Source: JAIXWP01 sp046309775 (GTDB lineage Bacteria > Bacteroidota > Bacteroidia > Flavobacteriales_D > Sanyastnellaceae). Taken from it: DNA of 64,000 bases. Position numbers and translations under genes: made by a program. Positions 49,908 to 59,331 of the stretch are shown here, piece by piece; the first letter of the stretch is position 1, and the number at the start of each line of letters is the position of its first letter. The stretch lies in the NCBI GenBank assembly GCA_046309775.1, contig JBKCOM010000065.1, positions 1 through 64,000 on the forward strand. The letters run 5' to 3'. Below the pieces are notes generated by a model. It was not told the DNA's origin, did not search any database, and was given only the letters and a program-made list of their open reading frames with translations.

Positions 49908-52496
49908 TTATTGCTTTATTACTGACTTATTCATGTTCTGTCCATTATTTTGGACTTGTAGAATGTAGAAACCTGTAGCAAGATTTTCTGTTGATAAGGT
50001 ATATCTGTAGTTGCTTTCCGCATTGTTAATTTTCTCTGAATAAACCAGTCTTCCGTCGGTAGAATGCAATTGAATTCTTGTTTCAACATTAGGCATTAAC
50101 CCTTCAATTTGGATATTTACCTCAGATCCAAATGGATTCGGATAAACCGTCATGCCCATTCCTGAAGGATCTCCTGAATTGCTGCTATCACCGTCGTTAT
50201 CATTGTACCAGCAAGAGCCATCATCAAAAGTAGCATTGGGGTCATAATTCAGAGCAGCGCTATCAGTGCATCCGTAAACATCGCTACACATACTATTGAT
50301 TCCAATAGTTTCTGATTCGTCAGAACCGACTTCTAACGTTCCAAAGTATGAACCGCCAGAATAGGAAACACTATATGTAGCACCATTCCATCCATCACCC
50401 CAGCTGTCGAGCAAAATCATTTCGTAACATCCAGATGGAAGACAGCCATAATAGTTGTAATCAGACCAACTTGCGTAGCCCGAACCTTCCATTACTGGTA
50501 CAAAATCTTCATCAATAATCATCCAAGAAACTTCACTTCCCCACATTTCGGTAGAGATAGAAACTTGAACGAGATTGTCTTGACACATATCGTAAGTTAC
50601 ACAAGAGCCATCGTCAACATTTGCGAATGGATTGTAATTCACTGCATTTATATCAGTACAACCAAGTATTGTTAGTTCACAATCTGAATTTATACCAAAT
50701 GCTACTTCAGAATATGAGCCGCTGAACATATTGAAAGTTCCGGCTAACTCTCCATTCACATAGATATTCAATTCTCCACTATCCCATCCATCACCGAATG
50801 AATCATAAAGAGCAATTTGGTAACAACCATCTGGAAGACAGCTGTAAGTGACTCCTGAATAACCTGAGGTTGAGTAGATTCCACCTTGTGTATATACAAT
50901 GTACGAAGCTTCATTAGGCCAGGTGCTTCCTACAAGCTCAAATTCAACGAGATTCATGAAGCAATCTTGAGCATAAAAACAATCATAATTGAAGTTGGCT
51001 TCTTCGTTATAATTCAGGGCCAGTGGATCCATGCAACCGTAGATAGGATAGATACATGAGCCATCAAAAACAGTAGCCGTCGGGTCATAGTTTATAGCTT
51101 GTGGATCTGTGCATCCAAAGTTCAACACCGGACCGCATACACCGTTTAAGCTAAACACAGTTCCCAAAACCTCCATGCCTTGAGGCAGTTGGTTATTTAT
51201 AATTTGAATACCGTTGTAATTAATCCAGAAATAACCGCCATACCATCCAAATGGACCTTGGTTGTTAATCATATTCACGGTATAACACTGAGTGACATCC
51301 AGACAAAGGGTAATGTACTCTATAGCCCCGTTTGAAAGATTGTTGACATATGCAACCTCCTCTCCATTTTCATTCAAAATTTGAAGCTCCACCTGATTAC
51401 CATTAGAGAATGTGCATACATATAAAGTTGCTTGCACCATATTATCACCTGTGCAATACTCACAACTGCCATCGTCCAAGTTGGCGTAAGCGTCAAAGTT
51501 GAGAGCGTTAGGATCGGTGCAACCCTCGTAATAACAAGGTTCTCCAGAGATTTGCGCCGCTGGATTATAGTTTACAGCATTGGGATCGAGACAACCAGAA
51601 ATAGGACCGCATGTGCCATCTACGCTAAACTGTACAATTTCCGTCTGATTACCAGCTTGCAATCCGTCATTGATGTATTGAACACCATTTCCGTTTACCC
51701 AGAAATATCCGTTAAACCAACCATTAGGGCCAGTATTGTTGTGCATGATTGCACTATAACACTCTCCAGGAACCAGGCAAATATCCACATACTGAATGGC
51801 GCCGCCGGTGAGGCCGCTCAAATAAGCCACTTGCTCACCTGCACTATTATTGATCGTAAGTTCTACTTGATAATCGTTGCTAAATGTGCACAAATAAAGA
51901 GTTCCAACGAAGGCTCCTTCACCTTCGCACAATTCACACGAACCATCGTCAGAATTAGCAGCAGGATTATAGTTGAGGGCGTTTGAATTTGTGCAGCCTT
52001 CAATAATACAACTACCGTCATCATCCGTTGCCTCTGGGTTGAAATTGGATGCAACAGGGTTCGTACAGCCCGGTATTATTATATCATAGTTGATGGAGAA
52101 AGTGATTGGAATTGTGCATGCATTTGCAAAATCCCCCACGCGTAAATAATATGTTTGTCCGGTGATCAGCGCCACTGTTAGCGTAGACTGCATGCCACAA
52201 CCATCATCGTTTTGTGCGATTAGATTCTGTGTTTCACTTGTCACAGGAGGACAAGCTGAGTATAACCACAAACGGGTGTCACAAGAACTCAATCCACAAG
52301 TTTGAATCACCACTTGAATATCTTCAGTTGGACTAAGGGTAAACCAGTTGTCTTCATTAAATACTGTTAGTGTCGAAGGAATCGAAAGCGGTTGAGCTTC
52401 AAGGCACGTGGCACCTCCTGGTGATTGGGAAATTGCATTATTTGCAGAGAAAACGAGCGCAAATACAGCCAACACAAAATATAGAGACTGTTTCAT
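49908..52496 (-). CDS. Modular secreted protein with eight GCTD-x-x-A-x-N-Y repeats and type A T9SS sorting domain
   Basis: From ATG 52496 the protein has 862 residues and a signal peptide (MKQSLYFVLAVFALVFSANN). It has a unique N-terminal domain with cysteines, then alternates a roughly 20-residue repeat, GCTDxxALNYxPxAxxDDGSC, present eight times (for example GCTNSNALNYNPAANSDDGS and GCTDSAALNYDPNATFDDGS), with two kinds of larger domain. One, about 115 residues, is duplicated (opening LYLCTFSN and LYVCTFSN). The other is also duplicated and carries DSFGDGWDSGE and DSWGDGWNGA. The last about 80 residues are a type A T9SS sorting domain (VYPNPFGSEVNIQIEG, LATGFYILQVQNNGQ). It is exported cargo, perhaps calcium-stabilised given the acid-rich turns. 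No catalytic motif is visible, so adhesion is the best inference. Confidence 0.88.
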   Translation of the reverse strand: MKQSLYFVLAVFALVFSANNAISQSPGGATCLEAQPLSIPSTLTVFNEDNWFTLSPTEDIQVVIQTCGLSSCDTRLWLYSACPPVTSETQNLIAQNDDGCGMQSTLTVALITGQTYYLRVGDFANACTIPITFSINYDIIIPGCTNPVASNFNPEATDDDGSCIIEGCTNSNALNYNPAANSDDGSCELCEGEGAFVGTLYLCTFSNDYQVELTINNSAGEQVAYLSGLTGGAIQYVDICLVPGECYSAIMHNNTGPNGWFNGYFWVNGNGVQYINDGLQAGNQTEIVQFSVDGTCGPISGCLDPNAVNYNPAAQISGEPCYYEGCTDPNALNFDAYANLDDGSCEYCTGDNMVQATLYVCTFSNGNQVELQILNENGEEVAYVNNLSNGAIEYITLCLDVTQCYTVNMINNQGPFGWYGGYFWINYNGIQIINNQLPQGMEVLGTVFSLNGVCGPVLNFGCTDPQAINYDPTATVFDGSCIYPIYGCMDPLALNYNEEANFNYDCFYAQDCFMNLVEFELVGSTWPNEASYIVYTQGGIYSTSGYSGVTYSCLPDGCYQIALYDSFGDGWDSGELNIYVNGELAGTFNMFSGSYSEVAFGINSDCELTILGCTDINAVNYNPFANVDDGSCVTYDMCQDNLVQVSISTEMWGSEVSWMIIDEDFVPVMEGSGYASWSDYNYYGCLPSGCYEMILLDSWGDGWNGATYSVSYSGGSYFGTLEVGSDESETIGINSMCSDVYGCTDSAALNYDPNATFDDGSCWYNDNDGDSSNSGDPSGMGMTVYPNPFGSEVNIQIEGLMPNVETRIQLHSTDGRLVYSEKINNAESNYRYTLSTENLATGFYILQVQNNGQNMNKSVIKQ

Positions 52497-52589
52497 AGGG
52501 GGATTATTAAGGTTTCGGCACCCAATATAGGGAACTATTTTCAAAGACAGTAAATTAGGAAAAATAGTTGCTTTGAAGATTTTAAAAAC

Positions 52590-53777
52590 CTATCCGATTA
52601 CTCCACTTCCGATAAGCTCATCGCCTTCATACCAAGCCACAAATTGGCCCGCTGCTATACCTTTTTGAAGCTCGTCAAAAATAATATAAAGGCCACACTC
52701 GCCCATAATCAACTCACAACCAACCAATTCCTGACGATAACGAATCCTTCCCGCATAGCGTTTCCGTTCACCTTCATTCAGCGTTAAGTCTTCTCTTATC
52801 CAATGAATATCTGTTTTTTCAACAAATAATCCACGTCTCAAAAGAGCGGGATGAGTTTCTCCTTGACCCGTGAACACCACATTATTGGAAGTATCTGTTT
52901 TCACTATAAATAACGGCTCCGCTTTACCTCCCACACCCAGTCCTTTTCGTTGTCCAACAGTATAGTAATGAGCGCCTTGATGCTTTCCCACTTCCTTGCC
53001 TTCCTCAAGATATATTGTTGGAGGCGCCACAATCTTTTCGATATTCTCTACAGTTGTAGCCGCGATTTCAGGGGCGCGATATTTTTCAAGTGGCGGAACT
53101 TCCAAAACCACACCGTGCTTGGGCTCAAGTTGTTGCTGTAAAAACGTCGGAAGCTTTACTTTTCCGATAAAACATAGACCTTGGCTGTCTTTTTTTTCTG
53201 CTGTTGGGAGACCTATTTCACGAGCAATTTCACGAACCTGCGACTTTTGCAGATGACCTATCGGAAATAGAGCTTTCGAAAGTTGCTGCTGACTCAACTG
53301 ACAGAGAAAATAGCTCTGATCCTTGTTGGGATCAGCACCTGCAATAAGTTGATAGATTTCCTTTCCATCAGAATCAAAAAATGACCTCTTTTGACAATAA
53401 TGACCCGTGGCTACAAAGTCAGCTTTAAGATTAAGTGCAGCTTTAAGAAAAATATCAAACTTGATTTCTCTGTTACACAGAACATCAGGATTTGGGGTGC
53501 GGCCCATTTGATATTCTCGAAACATATAATCTACTATGCGCTGCTTATAGTCTTTACTTAAATCAAGCACATGAAATGGAATCCCCAGGTGTTCGGCTAC
53601 CAGCATCGCATCGTTGCTGTCGTCAATCCAAGGACATTCGTTATTGATTGTAACCGACTCATCATGCCAGTTTCGCATAAATATGCCTATGACTTCGTAT
53701 CCTTGTTCCAACAAAAGATGAGCGGTGACGCTAGAATCAACGCCTCCAGACAATCCAACAACAACTCTTTTAGACAT
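52590..53777 (-). CDS. mnmA: tRNA-specific 2-thiouridylase MnmA
   Basis: MnmA thiolates uridine 34 of tRNA-Lys, -Glu and -Gln with ATP and a persulfide sulfur donor. The 395-residue protein has the PP-loop VVVGLSGGVDSSVTAHLLLE (residues 5-25 region), the family IGIFMRNWHDE segment, the catalytic cysteine in NPDVLCNREIKFD and the second in DSQGLCFIGKV, and the C-terminal barrel. The start ATG has no in-frame alternative. Directly upstream on the minus strand lies TATTTTTG, four bases before the ATG, so this transcript may be leaderless. It is divergent from the ECF sigma gene. Confidence 0.96.
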   Translation of the reverse strand: MSKRVVVGLSGGVDSSVTAHLLLEQGYEVIGIFMRNWHDESVTINNECPWIDDSNDAMLVAEHLGIPFHVLDLSKDYKQRIVDYMFREYQMGRTPNPDVLCNREIKFDIFLKAALNLKADFVATGHYCQKRSFFDSDGKEIYQLIAGADPNKDQSYFLCQLSQQQLSKALFPIGHLQKSQVREIAREIGLPTAEKKDSQGLCFIGKVKLPTFLQQQLEPKHGVVLEVPPLEKYRAPEIAATTVENIEKIVAPPTIYLEEGKEVGKHQGAHYYTVGQRKGLGVGGKAEPLFIVKTDTSNNVVFTGQGETHPALLRRGLFVEKTDIHWIREDLTLNEGERKRYAGRIRYRQELVGCELIMGECGLYIIFDELQKGIAAGQFVAWYEGDELIGSGVIG

Positions 53778-53781
53778 TCGA

Positions 53782-53789
53782 CAAAAATA
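53782..53789 (-). promoter_or_regulatory. -7 promoter element four bases before the mnmA ATG
   Basis: Minus-strand TATTTTTG fits TAnnTTTG and is followed by TCGA and then ATG at 53777. This repeats the N4 spacing seen at 37937 and 38982 and points to a leaderless mRNA. No CAA (TTG on the minus strand) occurs at the expected distance. Confidence 0.5.
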
Positions 53790-53850
53790 CAGTTTTTCAA
53801 GTTTAACCTATCGAAATGTTCCGACCTACGTGCCAATTTTAGAAATAATT

Positions 53851-53879
53851 TTGAAAAAAAGAAGGAACAATTACATTTG
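53851..53879 (+). promoter_or_regulatory. Promoter of the ECF sigma gene
   Basis: TTG (53851-53853) and TACATTTG (53872-53879) are 18 bases apart, a good match to TTG-N17-23-TAnnTTTG. Transcription would begin near 53885, giving a leader of about 40-60 bases. The match to the housekeeping consensus suggests basal expression without autoregulation, though an overlapping ECF promoter cannot be excluded. Confidence 0.6.
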
Positions 53880-53925
53880 TAAGTGGCAACCTAAATGTAT
53901 AGGCTGCGTCTAAAAGCCGTATTCT

Positions 53926-54501
53926 GTGTCTGAAGATAAGCAAATGCAACAGTTGATTCAGGGCTGCCTAAACGGCGACCGGAGATCGCAACAGGCTGTG
54001 TATAAGCTTCTTTACGGAAAAATGAAGGCTGTTTGTCTTCGTTACACCAAGGACTCAGATCAGGCAATGGATGTGCTCCAAGAAGGATTTATTAAGGTCT
54101 TTCAAAATATGGAGAAATATACCGGTGTCGGATCTTTCGAGGGTTGGGTTCGCAGAATAATGGTAAACCTATCCATTGATCGGTTTAGAAAACAAAAAAA
54201 TGACTTTTTATTGCTTAACGGTAATATGAGTCCTGAAGACTTCGAGGACGAAATCGAAGATGAGGAAGATGAAAATGCAGTTGATTATGATTTTAAACCA
54301 AGTCAGATAATTGAAGCAATGCAACAATTATCACCGGCCTACAGGACGGTTTTTAACTTGTATGTTTTTGAGAATTATACACACCAAGATATAGCCGATT
54401 CGCTCGGTATCAGCGTAGGAACTTCAAAAAGCAACTATGCAAAAGCCAAGCGAAATATGAAAAAGATACTTTTAAAGAATTTCGGAAAAGCAGATGAGTA
54501 A
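53926..54501 (+). CDS. RNA polymerase ECF sigma factor (sigma-70 family)
   Basis: ECF sigma factors direct RNA polymerase to a small regulon in response to a signal held off by an anti-sigma factor. The 191-residue protein has sigma region 2 (QAMDVLQEGFIKVFQNMEKY, containing the Q-E-x-F-I-K-V core) and region 4 (MQQLSPAYRTVFNLYVFENY and HQDIADSLGISVGTSKSNYA, a helix-turn-helix). A serine/acid-rich linker (EDEIEDEEDENAVDYD) joins them. The start is GTG 53926 or ATG 53944 (six residues shorter). The stop overlaps the ATG of the downstream transmembrane protein by eight bases, a strong sign of a sigma/anti-sigma-type operon. The regulon is unknown, but the genes that follow encode T9SS cargo. 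Confidence 0.93.
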   Translation: MSEDKQMQQLIQGCLNGDRRSQQAVYKLLYGKMKAVCLRYTKDSDQAMDVLQEGFIKVFQNMEKYTGVGSFEGWVRRIMVNLSIDRFRKQKNDFLLLNGNMSPEDFEDEIEDEEDENAVDYDFKPSQIIEAMQQLSPAYRTVFNLYVFENYTHQDIADSLGISVGTSKSNYAKAKRNMKKILLKNFGKADE

Positions 54502-55717
54502 GAAATTTACAGCGTTTGAGGAGAAATTAAATAGTACTTTAGAAAACTATGAGTTGCCTTTTGAAAATGGCGACTGGAAGAGACTAGAGAACCAACTCGA
54601 TAAAGGTGTGGCTTCCAATCATTGGGTAGTCGCTCTAGCTGCAGCCGCGTTCTTCACTGGCGCGATTGGCTTAGGTGTATTCACGTACTCAAATAAAATG
54701 TTTGAAGCTACGGGAGCTGCTAAACTCGCACGTTTCGAAAATCAAATCGACGTAAAAAACGCGAAATCACAACAAAGTACCAACGACAGCAGCATCGCTC
54801 CTGACGCAAATGTTGTTGCAAATTCTAATAATTCAAGCTCCAATAAGCCAGTACTTGCACCTACTGAAATCAACGGTAATTCAAGCATAAATGAAAATGC
54901 TTCTGCTAATACAGCCGCTGAGAAACCAAATACAATTCCGACTTCAACAGCACTTTCCGTAAGACCGAGCACTACATCTAGTTGCGCTGGCGGTGAAGTT
55001 GAATTCAACGCGGTTAACGGCCCAATAGACGGTAGCTACCTTTGGAATTTCGGGGATGGTAACTTCTCCAACAAGCCAAATCCAAAACACAAATACGCGA
55101 AAGCAGGTGTATACGATGTTTCTCTTTCTGTGACTAGCAAGAAAGACGGTCAAATCAATACAACCGTAATGAACGACCTAATCACCATTCACCCAGCTCC
55201 ATCCGCAGATTTCGAATGGGACTTCGTAAATAACCCTGGTGATGAGCCAACAGTGAAGATCGTAAACACAAGCGAAAACGCTAGCTCGTTCGAATGGAAG
55301 TTTAATGATGGCACCACCTCCAAAGTAATTAGCCCCGTAAGATCGTACAATGATAAGGGCAAACAAATGATTGCTCTCGAAGTACGCAACGAATGGGGCT
55401 GCTCGGATAGCAAAATCAAATATGTAGTTATCAATCAAGAGTATAACCTCATGGCTCCTAATTCCTTCAATCCAACAGCGAAGGAAACCTTTATGCCAGA
55501 GGCTCTAAAGCAAGGTAAGACACAATTCAAGTTGACGGTTTATAATGGCGAACAGCCAATTTATGAAACAAACAACAAGGCTAAGGGATGGGACGGACGC
55601 CTCCCCGGTGGCCAACTCGCAGAAAGCGGTAAAGCCTATCCTTGGATTGTAATTATCTATAATGAAACCACTAAAGAAGAAAAATACTTCAGTGGCACGG
55701 TAACGGTTCTTCCTTAA
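54494..55717 (+). CDS. Single-pass membrane protein with PKD domains and degenerate CHU_C-like C-terminus; putative anti-sigma/sensor
   Basis: The 407-residue protein has no cleavable signal peptide. A roughly 40-residue N-terminal segment (FEEKLNSTLENYELPFENGD) precedes one transmembrane helix (about 43-66, HWVVALAAAAFFTGAIGLGV), giving cytoplasmic N and periplasmic C topology. A Ser/Asn/Thr/Ala-rich linker (about 90-155) follows. Next are two PKD domains (GSYLWNFGDGNFSNKPNPKH and SSFEWKFNDGTTSKVISPVR). The last about 85 residues (LMAPNSFNPTAKETFMPEAL, YNGEQPIYETNNKAKGWDG, YFSGTVTVLP) align with CHU_C sorting domains but have lost the DGDGxND turn and the R-W-G motif. It overlaps the sigma-factor gene by eight bases, so the short cytoplasmic end may bind that factor. 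A terminator follows. Confidence 0.85.
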   Translation: MSKKFTAFEEKLNSTLENYELPFENGDWKRLENQLDKGVASNHWVVALAAAAFFTGAIGLGVFTYSNKMFEATGAAKLARFENQIDVKNAKSQQSTNDSSIAPDANVVANSNNSSSNKPVLAPTEINGNSSINENASANTAAEKPNTIPTSTALSVRPSTTSSCAGGEVEFNAVNGPIDGSYLWNFGDGNFSNKPNPKHKYAKAGVYDVSLSVTSKKDGQINTTVMNDLITIHPAPSADFEWDFVNNPGDEPTVKIVNTSENASSFEWKFNDGTTSKVISPVRSYNDKGKQMIALEVRNEWGCSDSKIKYVVINQEYNLMAPNSFNPTAKETFMPEALKQGKTQFKLTVYNGEQPIYETNNKAKGWDGRLPGGQLAESGKAYPWIVIIYNETTKEEKYFSGTVTVLP

Positions 55718-55744
55718 CCAAAACCAATAAAACCTACTAAAAAG

Positions 55745-55773
55745 ATCCCTCCCTAACCGGAGGGATTTTTTTT
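55745..55773 (+). terminator. Intrinsic terminator after the sigma/PKD operon
   Basis: A perfect eight-base stem (ATCCCTCC, 55745-55752, with GGAGGGAT, 55759-55766) with a CTAACC loop is followed by eight T residues. It lies 28 bases after the stop and separates the sigma/PKD operon from the next cargo gene. Confidence 0.9.
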
Positions 55774-55795
55774 CCTTTTTTTAATTGTTAATAAC

Positions 55796-55823
55796 TTGTT
55801 CACAACCTTTAGCCTTACCTTTG
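55796..55823 (+). promoter_or_regulatory. Promoter of the 55852 cargo gene
   Basis: TTG (55796-55798) and TACCTTTG (55816-55823) are separated by 17 bases, matching the TTG-N17-23-TAnnTTTG consensus. Transcription would begin near 55828, about 24 bases before the ATG. Confidence 0.65.
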
Positions 55824-55851
55824 CCGACCCTACCAACATTTAAAACCATCT

Positions 55852-58800
55852 ATGAACCGAATTCTCAAAAGCATACTTCTTCTTGGCGTGCTTTTCAGCA
55901 ATTCAATTTGTTTCTCTCAGGTCTTGATTGTCAACACCTCAGCCGCTTGCGCATGTGATGGTGCATTCACTTTCTCACCCGAACCAGGCCAACCTACATT
56001 TTTCGAATTATTAAATAGCGAAGGGGTTTCGTTGCAAACTTCTGGTCAGGCAGCAGGAACTTGGAATCTCACCGGACTTTGTGAAGGTGTGTATATAGTT
56101 ACCGCTACTACTGCGTCTGCATCATACCAAGAGTTTATTCAGATCAATAACGCAATTGCTCCCATAGCAGATTTTGGAGAAACAGCAATATGCAGCACAG
56201 CACCCAACACAAACTTAAATACGTTCATTACGGGCTTTTCACCTGGTGGTATCTGGGCTTTGCCTGATGGGAATTTTTTCAACGGCATTTATAATCCTTC
56301 TGTTCATGGATCTGGCTTCTATTCATATACTATTAATAATGGTACGTGCGATCAAGTGACAGGAGTATTCGTAATGGAAATACAAAATGCTAATGCTGGA
56401 ATTCAAACGACTTATTTGATTTGTGACAATTATGCACCATTTAATATGATTGACTTTCTAGAAGGGAATCCTGATACGGGAGGTCAATGGCTCACTGCGG
56501 GTGGCACACCAATGAATGGAATTTATGACCCCGCTACCATGGCAAGTGGCTTATTTGTCTATGCTATAGATAATGTGCCTGGCTGCAATGCCGTCTTCAC
56601 AACCATGTTTGTTGATGAACGCATCACACCCAACGCTGGAACCAATAGTTCGCTGATTGTTTGTAACGGATCGCCTGCATTCAATTTATTCAACCAAATC
56701 CCCGGCAATCCAAACCAGGGAGGCTTCTGGTTCAGACCAAATGGCACTCCATTCAATGGTGTATTCAACCCTGCAATCGATCCCGCTGGAAACTATCGCT
56801 ATGTAGTGACTGCGAATGCACCTTGTCAAGATGCTGAATCAATCATCACTATTACCTTTAGCAATACAGATCCATCTGGAACTTCTAATCAAATCGAAGT
56901 CTGTACTTCTCAATCTGCGTTCGATATGATCTCGGTTCTGAACGGACTTCCAATAAGTGGTGGAACATGGACAAACCAACAAGGACAAGTTGTGGCGAGT
57001 AATTTCAATCCTTCAATAAATAATAGTGGCACTTTCAATTACTACTATCCCAATGTTGGTTGTAATGCACAAGGTGCGCAGTTGACTGTCAATGTACTTT
57101 CGGCTCCAAATGCAGGAGTCGATGTACTGACGGAGTTATGCGTGTCAAGTACTCCTATCAATCTTGACAACTTATTACAAAATGAAACTCCGGGAGGCGT
57201 GTATCAAAACACCTTGGGTCAAGTGATATCCAACGTTGTCAATATTTCAAGCACGCAACTCTTTCAAGCGAGATATGTAGTGACTTCGACGGTTTGTCCA
57301 TCCGATACTGCACAAATTATTATTGGTGTCGTTGCGCCTCCCGTGCAGCCTACCAACCAAATTCAGGAAGTGTGTAGTAATTCAGGGTTGATAAACTTGA
57401 ATGATTATTATCAAGCTGTCGTCTTTCCTCAATGGCAAGATTCCAATGGCAATCAAGTACCGGCGCAATATGATCCGTTGGCTGGTGATGTGACACTAAC
57501 TATTATTTCCCTTAGTCAAAATGCATGTCCCAACGAAAGCGCCACCTTGCAAATTTCAGTGACGGACCCTGCATTTCCCGACGCACTCATTCAGGAGGTA
57601 GCTTGTACGTCTGATTTTCCTATTTATCTTAATGACTACATAACAGCACAAGCCTTTGGACTAGGCTCTTGGAGCGATTTAAGTGGTAATAATGTTTCAA
57701 ACACGATCATTCAATTAGGCCAAGGAAACTATGAATATAATTACACCTCAAATAATAATGGGCCTTGCGCTGCCTCTCAAATAACATTAGAACTGCAGGT
57801 GTTTGAGGCTGTCGACGCTGGAAGTGATAACAACATAGTGGTCTGCGAAAGTGATACTAGCTTTGAACTTGAAGCATTGCTTTCGGCTGGAGCCCAAATG
57901 GGAGGCACATGGTTCAATGATGGAGTTCCATTTGCACCTCAAGATTATACTTTACAAGGAGGCGTCATTGATGTGATTGTTTATGAGCTAGCGGGAAATC
58001 CCGGGTGCGCTCCTGATGCAGCACAGTTCTTCATCGATGTGCACAGTGAAGTGATCGCTGATGCAGGTGAAAATATAAGTTTATGTTTTGGCGAAACAAA
58101 TGTTCAAATCGGAAGTCAAGGTTTACCCAATTTATCCTACTCGTGGATTCCTTCATCGTTGCTCTCCGACTCCAACGATCCAATGCCAATTATTACATTG
58201 AATGGATTAAACAACGAAGACCAATTTTTAATCTTTACCTTAACCGTTACTGACGGTGTATGCACTGCGCAAGACGAGGTTGAGGTAACAATCCACGCCA
58301 CGCCTGAAGTGATTATCCCATCTAATATTGAGATATGTAACGGAGAAAATATTAGTTATAACATAGATCCTAATCTCTCTTGCATTTGGACTCCATCAAG
58401 TCTCTTCCAAGATTTCACAACTAATACTCCAACTATTTCGCCAGCACAAGATGTGGTTTTAAATTTATTGGTAGAAAATCAAAACGGCTGTCAAAGCAAT
58501 GAAACTAGTTCTGTTGTGGTGAGGCCTCTGCCATTGATTGACTTTGAAATGGAACCACAATCTGCTTGCAGCCCTCTCCTGGTGGAGCAGACATGGAACT
58601 CTGCCGCTGGTTTGGATTACGATATAGAGTGGAACTCTGGAAATGGTGACCAAGATGCTGGAATCGACTTTTTATTTAATTACACAGAAGCAGGAGTGTA
58701 TTCCATTAATCTTAGTGTAAGCAATAGTTTTGGGTGTGTGAGCGACACCACATACGAAAATGTGATTGAAGTATTTCCTAATCCAATCGCCGATTTTAGC

Positions 58801-59319
58801 TATTCTCCAAACCCTCCTTCCATTATTAACAACATTGTTTTTTTTGAAAATAATAGCTCATCCGCAACCACGTTTGAGTGGACATTGGATAGTCAAGTAT
58901 TAGGCAATGAAGAAAACTTGGTCTACGAATTCCCAGGAGATCGGGCAGGAGATTATACCATTTGTTTAGAAATCACAAATGAATTTGGATGTGAAGCCAC
59001 GCATTGTGAATACCTAGAAATTAAGAATGACTTTACCTTTTATGCACCCAATGCATTCACCCCAGATGATGATGGTCTGAACGATGTATTCAAGCCCGAG
59101 CTAATCGGTTTTGACGTTTCCACTTATTCTTTAAAAATATTTGATCGCTGGGGCACCCTCGTTTTTTCCACAAATGACATCAGCGAACCCTGGATTGGCA
59201 ATGTTCGAAACGGCGACTATTATGCTATGCAAGGAGTTTACAATTGGATTGTCGAAGTGAAAGTGGATCGCTTAGCTGATTTCAAAACATTCAAAGGAAG
59301 TGTGATGCTCTTGAGATGA
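55852..59319 (+). CDS. Secreted multi-repeat protein with CHU_C sorting domain
   Basis: The 1155-residue protein starts with a signal peptide (MNRILKSILLLGVLFSNSIC). From about residue 105 to 740 it contains eight modules of about 80 residues. Most share the pattern C-x-x-x-x-x-F-x-L/M..G..GG-x-W..G..-x-NP-x-x-x-x-SG-x-Y-x-Y (for example GGIWALPDGNFFNGIYNPSV and GGFWFRPNGTPFNGVFNPAI). Next come Ig- and PKD-like domains (YTEAGVYSINLSVSNSFGC). The last about 90 residues are a CHU_C type B sorting domain: APNAFTPDDDGLNDVFKPEL, IFDRWGTLVF and SVMLLR. It is T9SS cargo, likely surface-attached. Its repeats resemble those of long adhesins. It has its own promoter and starts about 80 bases after the terminator of the sigma operon. 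Confidence 0.9.
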   Translation: MNRILKSILLLGVLFSNSICFSQVLIVNTSAACACDGAFTFSPEPGQPTFFELLNSEGVSLQTSGQAAGTWNLTGLCEGVYIVTATTASASYQEFIQINNAIAPIADFGETAICSTAPNTNLNTFITGFSPGGIWALPDGNFFNGIYNPSVHGSGFYSYTINNGTCDQVTGVFVMEIQNANAGIQTTYLICDNYAPFNMIDFLEGNPDTGGQWLTAGGTPMNGIYDPATMASGLFVYAIDNVPGCNAVFTTMFVDERITPNAGTNSSLIVCNGSPAFNLFNQIPGNPNQGGFWFRPNGTPFNGVFNPAIDPAGNYRYVVTANAPCQDAESIITITFSNTDPSGTSNQIEVCTSQSAFDMISVLNGLPISGGTWTNQQGQVVASNFNPSINNSGTFNYYYPNVGCNAQGAQLTVNVLSAPNAGVDVLTELCVSSTPINLDNLLQNETPGGVYQNTLGQVISNVVNISSTQLFQARYVVTSTVCPSDTAQIIIGVVAPPVQPTNQIQEVCSNSGLINLNDYYQAVVFPQWQDSNGNQVPAQYDPLAGDVTLTIISLSQNACPNESATLQISVTDPAFPDALIQEVACTSDFPIYLNDYITAQAFGLGSWSDLSGNNVSNTIIQLGQGNYEYNYTSNNNGPCAASQITLELQVFEAVDAGSDNNIVVCESDTSFELEALLSAGAQMGGTWFNDGVPFAPQDYTLQGGVIDVIVYELAGNPGCAPDAAQFFIDVHSEVIADAGENISLCFGETNVQIGSQGLPNLSYSWIPSSLLSDSNDPMPIITLNGLNNEDQFLIFTLTVTDGVCTAQDEVEVTIHATPEVIIPSNIEICNGENISYNIDPNLSCIWTPSSLFQDFTTNTPTISPAQDVVLNLLVENQNGCQSNETSSVVVRPLPLIDFEMEPQSACSPLLVEQTWNSAAGLDYDIEWNSGNGDQDAGIDFLFNYTEAGVYSINLSVSNSFGCVSDTTYENVIEVFPNPIADFSYSPNPPSIINNIVFFENNSSSATTFEWTLDSQVLGNEENLVYEFPGDRAGDYTICLEITNEFGCEATHCEYLEIKNDFTFYAPNAFTPDDDGLNDVFKPELIGFDVSTYSLKIFDRWGTLVFSTNDISEPWIGNVRNGDYYAMQGVYNWIVEVKVDRLADFKTFKGSVMLLR

Positions 59320-59331
59320 TTCCGGCTTCGC

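Noticed and set aside
51432..51986. Plus-strand frame of 184 residues opposite the modular cargo gene
   Set aside because: It mirrors the repeated cysteine modules and has no start or promoter; its repeats are the complement of the real ones.
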